NCBI GenBank assembly: GCA_903855945.1
Contig: CAIOAK010000144.1
Coordinates: forward strand, 1 to 34,209
Direction of reading: 5' to 3'
DNA from: an uncultured Anaeromyxobacter sp.
Lineage (GTDB): Bacteria > Myxococcota > Myxococcia > Myxococcales > Anaeromyxobacteraceae
DNA length: 34,209 nucleotides
The translations under genes were made by a program, and so were the position numbers. The notes below the pieces were generated by a model, which saw only the letters and a list, made by a program, of their open reading frames with translations, searched no databases and had not been told where the DNA came from. This document shows positions 1-10,598 of this stretch, piece by piece (the first letter of the stretch is position 1; each line of letters begins with the position of its first letter).

Positions 1-1
1 C

Positions 2-1717
<1,716 letters not shown>

Positions 1718-1782
1718 GCGATTCACACTTCTTCACCCAGGATCCCCGCGGAGGCAAGGGCTTGCGTGACTATGATGGGCGG

Positions 1783-2487
1783 GTGTCCACCGATCCGGTC
1801 CTCACCGCGCTCCTCGTGGAGGACGATTCGCGCCTCGCCGCGCTGACGGCCGACTACCTGGGCGGCCACGGCGTGGTGGTGACCCGGGCTGCGGACGGGA
1901 AGGCCGGCCTGCAGGAGGCGCTCCGGCGCCCCTACGACGTCGTGCTCCTCGACCTGATGCTCCCGGAGAAGAGCGGCCTCGACGTCTGCCGGGAGCTGCG
2001 CGCCCGATCCGACGTGCCCATCGTCATCCTGACGGCCCGCGGGGAGGAGGCCGACCGGGTGGCCGGGCTCGAGCTGGGCGCGGACGACTACGTGGCGAAG
2101 CCCTACTCCCCCCGGGAGCTCCTGGCCCGCATCCGATCGGTGGTCCGGCGCGCCCGCGGCCAGGCGGGTCCGGCGGTGAAGGTGATCCGGGTGGGGAAGC
2201 TCGTTCTCGATCCGGGTACCCGGCGTGCCACCGCCGACGGGCAGGAGCTCTCCCTCACCGGCTACGAGTTCTCGCTCCTCTACGCGCTCGCCTCACGGGC
2301 CGGCCGGGTGCTCTCCCGTGAGCAGCTCATCGAGCTCGCGGGCGGGAACGCCGAGGAGGCCTTCGACCGCTCGATCGACGTCCACGTCTCCCGGCTCCGC
2401 CAGAAGCTGGGCGACGACTCCCGCGGCCCGCGCCTGCTCAAGACCGTGCGCGGGGCGGGCTACCTGCTGGCGGCGGACCCCGGATGA
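1783..2487 (+). CDS. OmpR/PhoB-type response regulator
   Basis: DNA-binding response regulator. The receiver domain carries the acidic pair in LLVEDD, the phospho-acceptor Asp in VVLLDLMLP (Asp57 from the GTG start), Thr in VILTARG and Lys in YVAKPYSP. It is followed by a winged-helix effector domain of the OmpR class (SLTGYEFSLLYALA through VRGAGYLL). The frame is also open from a TTG at 1762. The GTG at 1783 gives the usual N-terminus (MSTDPVLTALLVEDD) and is preferred, although neither start has a strong ribosome-binding site. Its stop overlaps the start of the sensor kinase by 4 bp (ATGA), so the two are a co-translated pair. The regulated genes are unknown. Confidence 0.93.
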   Translation: MSTDPVLTALLVEDDSRLAALTADYLGGHGVVVTRAADGKAGLQEALRRPYDVVLLDLMLPEKSGLDVCRELRARSDVPIVILTARGEEADRVAGLELGADDYVAKPYSPRELLARIRSVVRRARGQAGPAVKVIRVGKLVLDPGTRRATADGQELSLTGYEFSLLYALASRAGRVLSREQLIELAGGNAEEAFDRSIDVHVSRLRQKLGDDSRGPRLLKTVRGAGYLLAADPG

Positions 2488-3827
2488 GCCGCTGGCGCGT
2501 CCGGCAGCCGCGCCTCTTCTGGCGCCTCTACCTGGCCGGGCTGGGGCTGCTCGCGCTCGTCGGGGTCGCCAACGTGGTCGTCGGCTCCCTCGTCGGGAGG
2601 ACGCCCTCCGTCCGCGGGACCGAGCCGCTCACCCGCTATGCGGCCGAGCACATCGCCGACCACCGCTCCTCCCCCGAGCGGATCGACGCCGAGCTCCGCC
2701 AGATGGCCGATGCCTTCCACGTGGACATGGCCTACCGGCTCGACGACGGCCGCCTGGTCGCGAGCGTCGGCGACGTCCCTGCGATCTCCGAGGTCGAGCG
2801 GTCCCGGATCTCGGACGGGGTCCGCCGCATCACCGACGACGACAGGACCGTCTGGGCGGCCCGCGTTCCCGGGAGCCCGCCCGGCTACCTCGTGGTCGCC
2901 GCGCCGCGCCGCTCGTTCCCGGTGGAGCGGGCCGCGGCCTTCATCTCCGCATGGCTGCTCGTCCTGGCGCTCGCCGCCTTCCCGCTGGCGCGCGCGCTGG
3001 CCAGCCCCATGGAGAAGCTCACCGCGACGGTGCGGGAGCTCGGCCAGGGAGATCTCTCGGCCCGCTCCGGCCTCCGCCGCTCCGACGAGGTGGGAGAGCT
3101 CTCCGCGGCCTTCGACGACATGGCGGCCCGGCTGGAGGGGCTCGTCCGCTCCGAGCGGCAGCTCCTCGCCGACGTCTCCCACGAGCTCCGCACGCCCCTC
3201 TCCCGCATCCGCGTGGCCCTCGACCTGGCCGCCGAGGGGGACGTGGAGAGCGCCCGGCGCTACGTGGGGGAGATCCGCATCGACCTCGAGGAGCTCGACG
3301 AGCTGCTCACCGACATCCTCACCGCGGCCCGGCTCGACCGCGCCGGCGGGCGGGGCGAGGTTCCGCTCCGGCTCCAGCAGGTCCCCTCGTCGGAGATCCT
3401 GGAGGCGGCGGCCGCACGCTTCCGGCTGGCCCATCCGGAGCGGGAGCTCCGCGTGGTGCTGGGGCCAGACCTTCCGCAGCTCATCGCCGACCCGGCCCTC
3501 CTCCGGCGCGCCATCGACAACCTCCTCGACAACGCCCGGAAGTACTCCGAGGCCCCGGCCCCGGTGCTGCTCGAGGCGGAGGCCTCCGACGGCTTCCTCC
3601 GGGTCTCGGTGCGGGACGAGGGCATCGGCGTCGATCCGCAGGACCTGCCGCGCCTCTTCACCCCCTTCTTCCGGAGCGATCGGAGCCGGGCGCGGGGCAC
3701 CGGGGGGGTGGGGCTGGGGCTCGTGCTCGCGAAGCGCATCGTGGAGGCGCACGGCGGCGGCATCCAGGTGGAGAGCCGGGCCGGCCTGGGAACCACCGTC
3801 CGGTTCCGGGTCCCCTTCGAAACGTAG
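2484..3827 (+). CDS. Sensor histidine kinase (HAMP, HisKA, HATPase)
   Basis: Membrane sensor kinase, partner of the preceding regulator (ATGA overlap). From the 447-residue sequence: membrane segment about 15-37; periplasmic sensor of about 110 residues; second membrane segment about 150-172; HAMP linker about 172-225; HisKA with the phospho-accepting His233 in DVSHELRTPLSRIR; N-box DNLLDNARKYSE (Asn350); G1 box DEGIGV at 378-383; and G2 box GTGGVGLGL at 405-413. The HELRTPL core and compact periplasmic loop are typical of CpxA/RstB-like kinases, but the signal cannot be predicted. It converges on the small membrane protein gene on the other strand with only 2 bp between the stops. Confidence 0.94.
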   Translation: MSRWRVRQPRLFWRLYLAGLGLLALVGVANVVVGSLVGRTPSVRGTEPLTRYAAEHIADHRSSPERIDAELRQMADAFHVDMAYRLDDGRLVASVGDVPAISEVERSRISDGVRRITDDDRTVWAARVPGSPPGYLVVAAPRRSFPVERAAAFISAWLLVLALAAFPLARALASPMEKLTATVRELGQGDLSARSGLRRSDEVGELSAAFDDMAARLEGLVRSERQLLADVSHELRTPLSRIRVALDLAAEGDVESARRYVGEIRIDLEELDELLTDILTAARLDRAGGRGEVPLRLQQVPSSEILEAAAARFRLAHPERELRVVLGPDLPQLIADPALLRRAIDNLLDNARKYSEAPAPVLLEAEASDGFLRVSVRDEGIGVDPQDLPRLFTPFFRSDRSRARGTGGVGLGLVLAKRIVEAHGGGIQVESRAGLGTTVRFRVPFET

Positions 3828-3829
3828 AA

Positions 3830-4294
3830 CTAGAAGACGTCCCCGCACTTGCCGCAGCGGGCCTCGCGGAAGAGGAAGTCGTTCCCGCGGCCGGTCACCT
3901 TCCCGCACCCCGGGCACCGGAGCGCGAACCACTCGAACGCCGAGCGCCGTCCCAGGGCGATCGAGGTCGTGACGAGCGGCAGGACGAGCCCGGCGAGCAT
4001 CACCGCCGCGAGCCGCCAGGGGAGCTCCCCCTTCCAGAACCCCAGCCCGAGCCCGGCGAGGACCGTCGCGGCGAGGAAGAGGGTGAGCCAGCGCCCCCAG
4101 AGCCAGGCGAGCCGGTAGCCCCGGGCGATGCCCCAGACGAGCACGCCCATCACCACCACCGCGAAGATCCACTGGGCGAAGCCGACGCCGTTCGTCGAGG
4201 AGACCAGGAACGCCACGCCCGCCTGCACGGAGGCGGCGAGGAGCAGGGAGATGCTCGCGACGTGGATGCTCCGGGGTGCCTTCCGCGCGGTCAC
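3830..4294 (-). CDS. Small multi-pass membrane protein with C-terminal zinc ribbon
   Basis: 154-residue protein that I do not recognise. It has four probable membrane segments (about 12-32, 40-60, 68-88 and 94-114) followed by a soluble tail with two CxxC pairs, CPGC and CGKC, separated by about 18 residues. That spacing fits a treble-clef or ribbon zinc site. Its GTG start (4294) lies 1 bp after the TGA of the upstream aldehyde dehydrogenase gene, so it is probably the second gene of that operon. No function can be assigned. The cysteine spacing suggests a structural zinc domain rather than a redox centre. Confidence 0.8.
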   Translation of the reverse strand: MTARKAPRSIHVASISLLLAASVQAGVAFLVSSTNGVGFAQWIFAVVVMGVLVWGIARGYRLAWLWGRWLTLFLAATVLAGLGLGFWKGELPWRLAAVMLAGLVLPLVTTSIALGRRSAFEWFALRCPGCGKVTGRGNDFLFREARCGKCGDVF

Positions 4295-4295
4295 G

Positions 4296-5927
4296 TCAGG
4301 GCTCCTCCTGGTGCGGGTAGGGAACCCGGACCGGCGGGACGAAGGTCTCCTTGATGGAGCGCTGCGACACCCAGCGCATCAGGTTGGAGAGCGCGCCGGC
4401 CTTGTCGTTGGTCCCGCTGGCCCGGGCGCCGCCGAAGGGCTGCTGCCCCACCACCGCCCCGGTGGGCTTGTCGTTCACGTAGAAGTTGCCGGCCGCGTTC
4501 TCGAGCGCCTTCGCCATCCGGACGAGGGCGCCCCGGTCCTGCGCGAAGATCGCACCGGTGAGCGCGTAGGGGGAGGTCTGGTCGCAGAGGGCGAGGGTCT
4601 CGTCGAGCCGGGCGTCCTCGTAGACGAAGAGGGTGAGCACCGGCCCGAAGATCTCCTCCTCCATGAGCCGGAACCGGGGGTCCTCGGTCTCGACCACGGT
4701 GGGCTGGATGAACCAGCCCTCCGACGCGTCGGATCCGCCTCCCACCAGGATGCGGGCCCGGGGCGAGTTGCGGGCGAGCTCGACGTGGCCGGTGATGCTC
4801 TCGAAGGCCTTCCGGTCGATGACCGCGCCCAGGGAGGTGCGGAAGTCGGCGGGGTCGCCCATGCGGAGCGCCTCCACCTCGGCGACGAGCCGCTCCTTCA
4901 CCCGGGGCCAGAGGCTGCGCGGCACGTAGGCGCGGGAGGCCGCCGAACACTTCTGCCCCTGGTACTCGAAGGCGCCGCGAACGAGGGCCACCACCAGCGC
5001 ATCCACGTCGGCCGACGGATGGGCGAAGACGAAGTCCTTGCCGCCCGTCTCCCCGACGATGCGCGGGTACGATCGGTAGCGGGGGAGGTTCGCGGCGATG
5101 GTGCGCCACATCCCCTGGAAGACCCCGGTCGATCCGGTGAAGTGGATGCCCGCGAAGTCAGGATGTGCGAGCACGGGGTCGCCCACCGTGCCCCCCGGTC
5201 CGGGCAGGAAGTTCAGCACGCCGGGCGGCAGCCCGGCCTCCTCGAGGAGGCGCAGCGTCCACCAGTTGGAGAGAACCGCGGTGGAGGCAGGCTTCCAGAG
5301 GACGGTGTTCCCCATGAGGGCCGGGGCGGTGGGCAGGTTGGCGCCGATGGCCGTGAAGTTGAACGGGGTGACGGCGAAGACGAACCCCTCGAGCGGCCGG
5401 TGCTCGAGCCGGTTCCAGACCCCCGGGGAGGAGACCGGCTGCTGGCCGTAGATCTCCTCGGCGAAGGCGGCGTTCCAGCGCCAGAAGTCGATCACCTCGC
5501 AGGCGCTGTCGATCTCGGCCTGGAAGACGGTCTTCGACTGCCCGAGCACGGTGGCGCCGTTCAGCACCTGCCGCCACGGTCCGGCGAGCATCTCGGCGGC
5601 CTTGAGGAAGACCGCGGCACGGTCGGTCCAGTCCCAGGAGCCCCACTCCCGTCGGGCCTCCCGGGCGGCCTGGGCGGCGAGCGCCACCTCCGCGGGGCCG
5701 GCCTGGTGGAAGCGGGCGAGCACGTGGCCGTGCCGGTGGGGCATGCGCACCTCGCCCACGCGCCCGGTGCGGATGGCCTTGCCCCCGATGACGACCGGGA
5801 TCTCCACCTCGGAGGCGGCCATCCCGGCGAGCCGGGCCTGGAGCGCCACCTTCTCCGGGCTGCCCGGGGCGTAGTGGAGGTTGGGCTCGTTCTTCGGCTG
5901 GGGAACCTGGAATCGGGCGTTGGCCAT
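4296..5927 (-). CDS. pruA: L-glutamate gamma-semialdehyde (1-pyrroline-5-carboxylate) dehydrogenase
   Basis: NAD-dependent aldehyde dehydrogenase that oxidises glutamate semialdehyde (P5C) to glutamate, the second step of proline breakdown. The 543 residues align over the full length with the ALDH4 type: VTPFNFTAIGANLP at about 186-199, Rossmann glycine motif FTGSTG at about 263-268, general base Glu293 in VGETGGKDF, catalytic nucleophile Cys327 in QGQKCSAASR, and EEIFGPVL at about 424-431. The stand-alone length shows it is not fused to a proline dehydrogenase domain as in PutA. No proline dehydrogenase gene is visible nearby. The ATG at 5927 yields the typical N-terminus (MANARFQVPQPKNEP). 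Family assignment is firm; the symbol follows common bacterial usage. Confidence 0.93.
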   Translation of the reverse strand: MANARFQVPQPKNEPNLHYAPGSPEKVALQARLAGMAASEVEIPVVIGGKAIRTGRVGEVRMPHRHGHVLARFHQAGPAEVALAAQAAREARREWGSWDWTDRAAVFLKAAEMLAGPWRQVLNGATVLGQSKTVFQAEIDSACEVIDFWRWNAAFAEEIYGQQPVSSPGVWNRLEHRPLEGFVFAVTPFNFTAIGANLPTAPALMGNTVLWKPASTAVLSNWWTLRLLEEAGLPPGVLNFLPGPGGTVGDPVLAHPDFAGIHFTGSTGVFQGMWRTIAANLPRYRSYPRIVGETGGKDFVFAHPSADVDALVVALVRGAFEYQGQKCSAASRAYVPRSLWPRVKERLVAEVEALRMGDPADFRTSLGAVIDRKAFESITGHVELARNSPRARILVGGGSDASEGWFIQPTVVETEDPRFRLMEEEIFGPVLTLFVYEDARLDETLALCDQTSPYALTGAIFAQDRGALVRMAKALENAAGNFYVNDKPTGAVVGQQPFGGARASGTNDKAGALSNLMRWVSQRSIKETFVPPVRVPYPHQEEP

Positions 5928-6029
5928 CGACGGAAAGGATAACTCCGATCGGGGAGGGGAGGCTCCCCCTTCGTCGCCTCATCGGCTAGGCTCCCGCGCC
6001 GGACCCCAACCCGGGAAAGGACCCCCCTC

Positions 6030-6302
6030 ATGAAGACCCGATTCCTCGCCGCACTCGCCGCCGTGACCTTCGCCACCACCGCGCTCGCCTACCAGGTGAC
6101 CGGAGAGGTGGACTCCGTCACCCCGACCACCGTCGTCGTCAAGGCGACCGGCGGGAAGAACAAGGGAGAGAAGTTCGAGATGACCCGCACCGCCGACACG
6201 AAGGTGACCGGCGATCTGAAGAAGGGCAGCAAGGTGACCGTGGAGTACGTGATCACCGCGAAGTCGGTCGAGGTGAAGGCCGACAAGCCCGCCAAGAAGT
6301 AG
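6030..6302 (+). CDS. Small exported protein, DUF5666-like
   Basis: 90-residue protein with a clear Sec signal peptide (KTR basic start, hydrophobic Ala/Leu/Val core, cleavage expected after ALA at residue 20). A short mature domain of alternating beta strands follows (YQVTGEVDSVTPTTVVVKA, then KVTVEY) with a Lys-rich tail (ADKPAKK). The VTGEV...V...TVVVK layout resembles small OB-like periplasmic domains such as DUF5666; that comparison is from memory, not a search. ATG start at 6030 with AAAGGA about 8 nt upstream. It converges with the sigma-54 regulator gene, leaving 4 bp between stops. Function unknown. Confidence 0.8.
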   Translation: MKTRFLAALAAVTFATTALAYQVTGEVDSVTPTTVVVKATGGKNKGEKFEMTRTADTKVTGDLKKGSKVTVEYVITAKSVEVKADKPAKK

Positions 6303-6306
6303 CCCG

Positions 6307-7692
6307 TTACTGCTCGTCCCCTCCACGGGCCAGCCCGTGCTTGTGGAGCTTGTCGTGGAGGGTGACGCGCGAGATGCCCAGCTTGCGCGCGGCCTCGGTT
6401 CGGTTCCCGGCCGAGGCCCGCAGCGCTTCCACCACCAGCCCTCGCTCGAAGGCGTCCACGCGCCCCTTGAGCGTCATGGCCAGCACCTCGCCGCGCTCCC
6501 CCGTCCCGCCGTCCGTGCCGGGCGGGAGCAGCGCCGGATCGAGGGTGCCGTCGTGGGAGAGCGCCACGAGCTTCTCGATGGAGTGCTCGAGCTCCCGCAC
6601 GTTGCCGGGCCAGTGCCAGGCGACCAGACGGCCGAAGACCTCGTCGCCGGCCCGCAAGGGCCCGGTGCCGAAGCGCTCGGAGAAGCGGGCCAGGAAGTGT
6701 CGGGCCAGGAGCGGGATGTCCTCGGGGTGCTCGCGCAGCGCCGGCACGTGCAGGTGCACCACGTTGAGCCGCCAGTAGAGATCCTCCCGGAAGGCGCCCC
6801 GCGAGACCCGCTCGGCGAGGTCGCGGTTCGTGGCGGCGATGACCCGGACGTCCACGTTGCGGGAACGCTCCTCGCCGACCGGGCGGATCTCCCCCTCCTG
6901 GAGCACCCGGAGGAGCTTCGCCTGCAGGGCGAGCGGCAGCTCCCCCACCTCGTCGAGCAGGATCGTGCCCCCGTCGGCCTCGCCGAAGAGCCCCACGCGG
7001 GTCCGCACCGCGCCGGTGAAGGCGCCGCGCACGTGTCCGAAGAGCTCGGCCTCGGCCAGGTCGGCCACCAGCGAGGCGCAGTTGAAGCGGACGAACGGGC
7101 GTGCGGCGCGGCGGGAGGCCTGCACGAGCGCCTCGGCGACCCGCTCCTTGCCCGTGCCGCTCTCCCCGGTGAGCAGCACCGCCACGTCCCGCGGCCCCAC
7201 CCGGGCCACCAGCGCCGCCAGCCGGCTCATGGCCGGCGAGTCGAAGATCATCGTCCGGGAGAGGGCGAGCTCGCCGGTGAGCCGCTCGTTCTGGGCGCGC
7301 AGCCGCGCCGCCTCGGTGGCGCGACGGACCACCGCGAGCAGCTCCTCCGGCTCGAAGGGCTTGCGGAAGTAGTCCCAGGCGCCGGCCTTGATGGCCTCGA
7401 CCGCCTGCCGCTCCGAGCCGTGGGCGGTCACCATCACCACCCGGGGGGCGCCGGGACCGGTGCCGATGCGGCGCAGGAGCTCCATCCCGTCCATGCGGGG
7501 CATGCGCAGGTCGGTGAGCACGAGGTCGGGGGCGGCCTCGGCGAGACGCTCCAGCGCCTGCATCCCGTCGGCGGCCTCGGTGACGTCCAGCCCCTCCGAT
7601 TCCAGGATTTCACGGAGAGTGTACCTGACGCCGGCGTCGTCGTCTACGACCAGCGCCCGCGGGCGGGGCTCGGCGGCGGCACGCTCGCTCAC
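6307..7692 (-). CDS. NtrC-family sigma-54-dependent response regulator
   Basis: 461-residue activator of sigma-54 RNA polymerase. Receiver domain 1-125 with VVDDD and phospho-acceptor Asp61 (LVLTDLRMP). The AAA+ domain has Walker A GESGTGKE at 176-183, the sigma-54-contacting GAFTGA loop intact at 223-228 and Walker B GGTILLDE at 241-248. A Fis-type HTH is at the C-terminus (NRTEAARKLGISRVTLHDKL). The frame is open far upstream, but GTG 7692 is the start: it overlaps the sensor kinase stop by 4 bp (GTGA) and gives a natural N-terminus ahead of the receiver. Its target may include the tolC gene upstream, where a sigma-54-like element is seen (inference). Confidence 0.95.
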   Translation of the reverse strand: MSERAAAEPRPRALVVDDDAGVRYTLREILESEGLDVTEAADGMQALERLAEAAPDLVLTDLRMPRMDGMELLRRIGTGPGAPRVVMVTAHGSERQAVEAIKAGAWDYFRKPFEPEELLAVVRRATEAARLRAQNERLTGELALSRTMIFDSPAMSRLAALVARVGPRDVAVLLTGESGTGKERVAEALVQASRRAARPFVRFNCASLVADLAEAELFGHVRGAFTGAVRTRVGLFGEADGGTILLDEVGELPLALQAKLLRVLQEGEIRPVGEERSRNVDVRVIAATNRDLAERVSRGAFREDLYWRLNVVHLHVPALREHPEDIPLLARHFLARFSERFGTGPLRAGDEVFGRLVAWHWPGNVRELEHSIEKLVALSHDGTLDPALLPPGTDGGTGERGEVLAMTLKGRVDAFERGLVVEALRASAGNRTEAARKLGISRVTLHDKLHKHGLARGGDEQ

Positions 7693-8981
7693 GCGGCAGC
7701 CTCCACCGCGCCGGAGGGGAGGGTGAGCTCGGCCCGCAGTCCGCCCCCGTCGCGCGGGGCGAGGCGCAGCTCGCCCCCGTGCTGGCGCGCGATGGCCCGG
7801 GACACGGTGAGCCCCAGCCCCGACCCGCCCGCCTTGGTGGTGACGCCGGGCTCGAAGACCCGCGCCTCCACCGCCGGGTCGAGCCCCGGCCCCCGGTCGA
7901 GGACCGAGAGACGCGCCGTCTCCGCGCCGTCCTGCACCTCGATGGCCACGATCTGTCCGGGCGGGCTCACGTCGAGCGCGTTCTGCACCAGGTTGATGAG
8001 CACCTGCTTCACTTTCCGTGGATCGCAGCGGGCGCGCCCGGAGCCCCGGACCTCGACGACCACGCCCAGGTCCCGCGCCATCCCCTCGTGGAGCATCGCC
8101 ACCTCGCGGGCGATGGCCCCGATGTCGGCGCTGCCGAGCGTCAGCGGGACGAGCGGACGGGAGAAGTTGAGGAACTCGTCCAGGATCGACTGGAGCCGGT
8201 CCACCTCCCGGCGGAGCACCGAGAGCCGCTCCGCCGAGCGCGGGTCGGCCATCCCCGGCGCGAGCAGGGCCGCCAGCCCCTTCACGCTGGCGAGCGGGTT
8301 CTTCAGCTCGTGGGCGATCTCGGCCGACAGCGCCGAGAGCTCGGCCTCCCGTTCCTGCCAGGCCTGCAGCGACTCCTCCTGGGCGGAGAGTGCGCGTCGC
8401 ACCATGCCGTCGAAGGTCTTGCGGACGACCCGTCCCAGGCCGGCGCTTCCCACGAGGAGGAAGGTGAGCACCCCCCAGTCCACGAGCACCGACAGCCGGG
8501 AGGCCCCGCCCAGGACCGGCAGCGCCACCGGCGATCCGCCGGCGAGTGCCAGCCCCGCGAAGGCGGCCGCCGCCACCACCTGGATCCCCGTCGCCACGAA
8601 GATGGCCGGCGGGTCGAGGAAGACGCCGAAGGTGACGGCCAGGACCGGCAGGACGAACACGAGCGGACTGCCGAGACCGCCGGTCCCGAGCGCCATGCAG
8701 GCCGTTCCCACCGCCGCCACGGCCAGGTTGAGCCGGAGCGAGAGCCGCTCGATGCCCACCCGGCGGGCCCGCACCGCCTCCACGGCGAAGAAGGCGAAGG
8801 CGAGGACGGCCGTGAGCCCCACGAGCCAGGTGCGCCACGGCCGGGGGTCGGTCCAGGCGAGCGCCACGGCCACGGTCATCATCACCGGGACGAAGAGCAG
8901 CCGGACCCCGACCACGCGCCCGAAGAGCCGGTTCACCTCCTGGCGCTGGATCTCGGCGAATCCGTGGGGCGGGCTGGGCAT
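7689..8981 (-). CDS. Membrane-bound sensor histidine kinase (NtrB/AtoS-like)
   Basis: 430-residue kinase paired with the NtrC-type regulator (GTGA overlap at 7689-7692). The N-terminal half has about six hydrophobic segments (about 25-43, 52-70, 84-99, 105-122, 126-147 and 160-183) with almost no extracytoplasmic loops, so sensing is probably within the membrane. A short coiled coil (about 195-220) leads to the H-box EIAHELKNPLASVKG with His224. The ATPase domain then shows NLVQNALD, DRGPGLD and GGSGLGLTVSRAI. HELKNPL is typical of NtrB-like kinases that partner sigma-54 activators. ATG 8981 is chosen because translation further upstream reads into low-complexity Arg-rich sequence. Confidence 0.93.
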   Translation of the reverse strand: MPSPPHGFAEIQRQEVNRLFGRVVGVRLLFVPVMMTVAVALAWTDPRPWRTWLVGLTAVLAFAFFAVEAVRARRVGIERLSLRLNLAVAAVGTACMALGTGGLGSPLVFVLPVLAVTFGVFLDPPAIFVATGIQVVAAAAFAGLALAGGSPVALPVLGGASRLSVLVDWGVLTFLLVGSAGLGRVVRKTFDGMVRRALSAQEESLQAWQEREAELSALSAEIAHELKNPLASVKGLAALLAPGMADPRSAERLSVLRREVDRLQSILDEFLNFSRPLVPLTLGSADIGAIAREVAMLHEGMARDLGVVVEVRGSGRARCDPRKVKQVLINLVQNALDVSPPGQIVAIEVQDGAETARLSVLDRGPGLDPAVEARVFEPGVTTKAGGSGLGLTVSRAIARQHGGELRLAPRDGGGLRAELTLPSGAVEAAA

Positions 8982-9052
8982 TCCGTCGTTCTCTCGCTCG
9001 CGCCGGAGGATACGCCGGGCGGCGATCGAGCGCACGCGGAGCCCCGCGAACC

Positions 9053-10372
9053 TCACGGGGAGCGTCCCACCGCCCGGTCGAGCGCCGCGATCGAGCCGCC
9101 CAGCCGGGCGCTCGCCTGCGCCACCCCGATCTCGGACATGTAGAGCATGTCGTTGGCGGAGAGCACGTCGAGGCTGGAGGTGACCCCCTCGCCGAACCCG
9201 CGCCGGGCCGAGGCGGCCGCGGAGGATGCGGTGTCCCGCTCCTGCCGTGCGAGCGCCAGCCGCTGGCGCGCCACCTCGACGTCGCGGGCGGCGTTCTGCA
9301 CCTCCTGGAGGATCTGGAGCCGGACGCCGGTCTCGGAGGCGCGGGCCTCGGAGGCCTGGGCGTCGGCCTGGTCGGCCTTTCCGTACCGGTAGCCGCCGTC
9401 GTAGAGAGTCCAGGTGAGGTCCACGGAGACGCGCCAGCCGCCCTGGTCCCCGGTGGGGAAGGGCACCGTCTGCCCCTGCGCGCCGCCCGAGGCGGAGATC
9501 TGCGGGGCGATCCGCCAGAGCGCGGCGCTCTTCTGCTTCTCGTAGGAGCGCACCACCGCGGCCTGGGCGCGCAGCTCGGGGCGGGCCTCGGTGGCCTCGC
9601 GGGAGAGCGCATCGATGTCGTAGGAGCCGGCGGGCTGGGACGGCGGCATCTCGATCTCCACCGGGTCGGGGCGGCCGAGCAGCACGCCCACCGCGATGCG
9701 CGCGCGCGATCGCTCCGAGCGGGCGGCGAGCAGATCGCTCTCGCGGCGGGTGGCGGAGGTCTCGGCCTGCAGGATCGCGAGCGGCGTGCCGGTGCCGGCC
9801 CGCAGCGTCCGCTTCGCGCTCTCGGCCTGGGAGCGGGCCGATACGACCGCCCGTTCCGATGCGGCCACGATCTCGTCCCCGGCCCAGGCGGTCCAGGCCG
9901 CCTGCACGAGCGCCATGCGGAGCGTGAGCCGGGTGGCGTCGCTCGCCTCGGCTGCGGCGAGCGCCTGGTCCCGCGCCGCCGAGACCTGGAACCAGGCCTC
10001 CGGGACGACGAGCGGCACCCGGAGCCCGGCCGAGGCCTGCCAGGCGTCGAGCGGCTGGATGTAGACCTGCCGGACGCCTCCGTCCATGGGGGCGGTGATG
10101 ATCACGGAGGCGTTGTTGTGGAAGTACCCCCCGCCCACCTGGAGCGTGGGGAGCAGCGGCGAGGTCACCTGCCGCACGACCCCGAGCGCCGCCTTGGCCC
10201 GGCTCCGCGCCTCCTCCAGGGAGGGGTTCTGCCGGTCGAGTTCGGCGAGCGCGTCGGACATGGTCATCCGGGCGAGGGGGCGCATCCCCTGGAGGCGGCT
10301 CGTGTCGGGGGGCGGCGCCTCGATCGGAGGAGCGGCGACGAGGAGGGCGAGGGCGGCGGCGATCGCGGTCAT
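9053..10372 (-). CDS. TolC-family outer membrane efflux protein
   Basis: 439-residue outer membrane channel subunit. A signal peptide (MTAIAAALALLVAAPP) is followed by two repeats of the OEP fold: long Ala/Arg-rich helices with the recurring SLEEARSRAKAALG and ARQRLALARQERDTA heptad-like pattern, and beta segments such as PTLQVGGGYFHNN and ISASGGAQGQT. ATG 10372 is preceded by GGGGAGGGT, a good ribosome-binding site. It is divergent from the membrane fusion protein/ABC exporter genes at 10599-15797 and very likely supplies their outer membrane duct. The sensor kinase start lies 71 bp downstream of its stop, so all three minus-strand genes may be one transcript. Substrate unknown. Confidence 0.9.
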   Translation of the reverse strand: MTAIAAALALLVAAPPIEAPPPDTSRLQGMRPLARMTMSDALAELDRQNPSLEEARSRAKAALGVVRQVTSPLLPTLQVGGGYFHNNASVIITAPMDGGVRQVYIQPLDAWQASAGLRVPLVVPEAWFQVSAARDQALAAAEASDATRLTLRMALVQAAWTAWAGDEIVAASERAVVSARSQAESAKRTLRAGTGTPLAILQAETSATRRESDLLAARSERSRARIAVGVLLGRPDPVEIEMPPSQPAGSYDIDALSREATEARPELRAQAAVVRSYEKQKSAALWRIAPQISASGGAQGQTVPFPTGDQGGWRVSVDLTWTLYDGGYRYGKADQADAQASEARASETGVRLQILQEVQNAARDVEVARQRLALARQERDTASSAAASARRGFGEGVTSSLDVLSANDMLYMSEIGVAQASARLGGSIAALDRAVGRSP

Positions 10373-10598
10373 ACCCTCCCCGGCAGCAATTCCGGTGCCG
10401 GCCGGCGGGGGCCGGTTTGCGCGCTCCGGGCGGCCTCCCCTGTACGACGCCCCGAACGAGCCGTCGGAATTCCTTACAGGTGGGGTCAGGATGGCTCGCC
10501 ACGGGCCCCATTTCCGCGCTGGGCGAAGCCTCGGGGCCGGCACGCTCCTCGCACGGGTGACGGCGGGCCCGCATGTCGCGCGGGCGAGGAGCAGCCGC
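10373..10598. other. Divergent intergenic region, tolC / membrane fusion protein
   Basis: 226 bp between the divergent efflux genes. Apart from the sigma-54-like element at its left end I see a GGAATTCC palindrome near 10470 and several GC-rich inverted repeats (for example GCCGGCCGGC near 10400). No convincing -35/-10 pair for the plus-strand genes was found. It presumably holds both promoters. Confidence 0.5.
10385..10400 (-). promoter_or_regulatory. Candidate sigma-54 promoter element before tolC
   Basis: Read on the minus strand the sequence is CGGCACCGGAATTGCT. This matches the sigma-54 consensus TGGCACG-N4-TTGCW at all key bases (GG at -24 and GC at -12, correct spacing). An NtrC-type activator with an intact GAFTGA loop is encoded 2.7 kb downstream on the same strand. 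Caveat: the predicted transcription start would fall only about 2 nt before the chosen tolC ATG, removing the ribosome-binding site. The match may therefore be chance, or the mRNA is leaderless. Confidence 0.4.
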
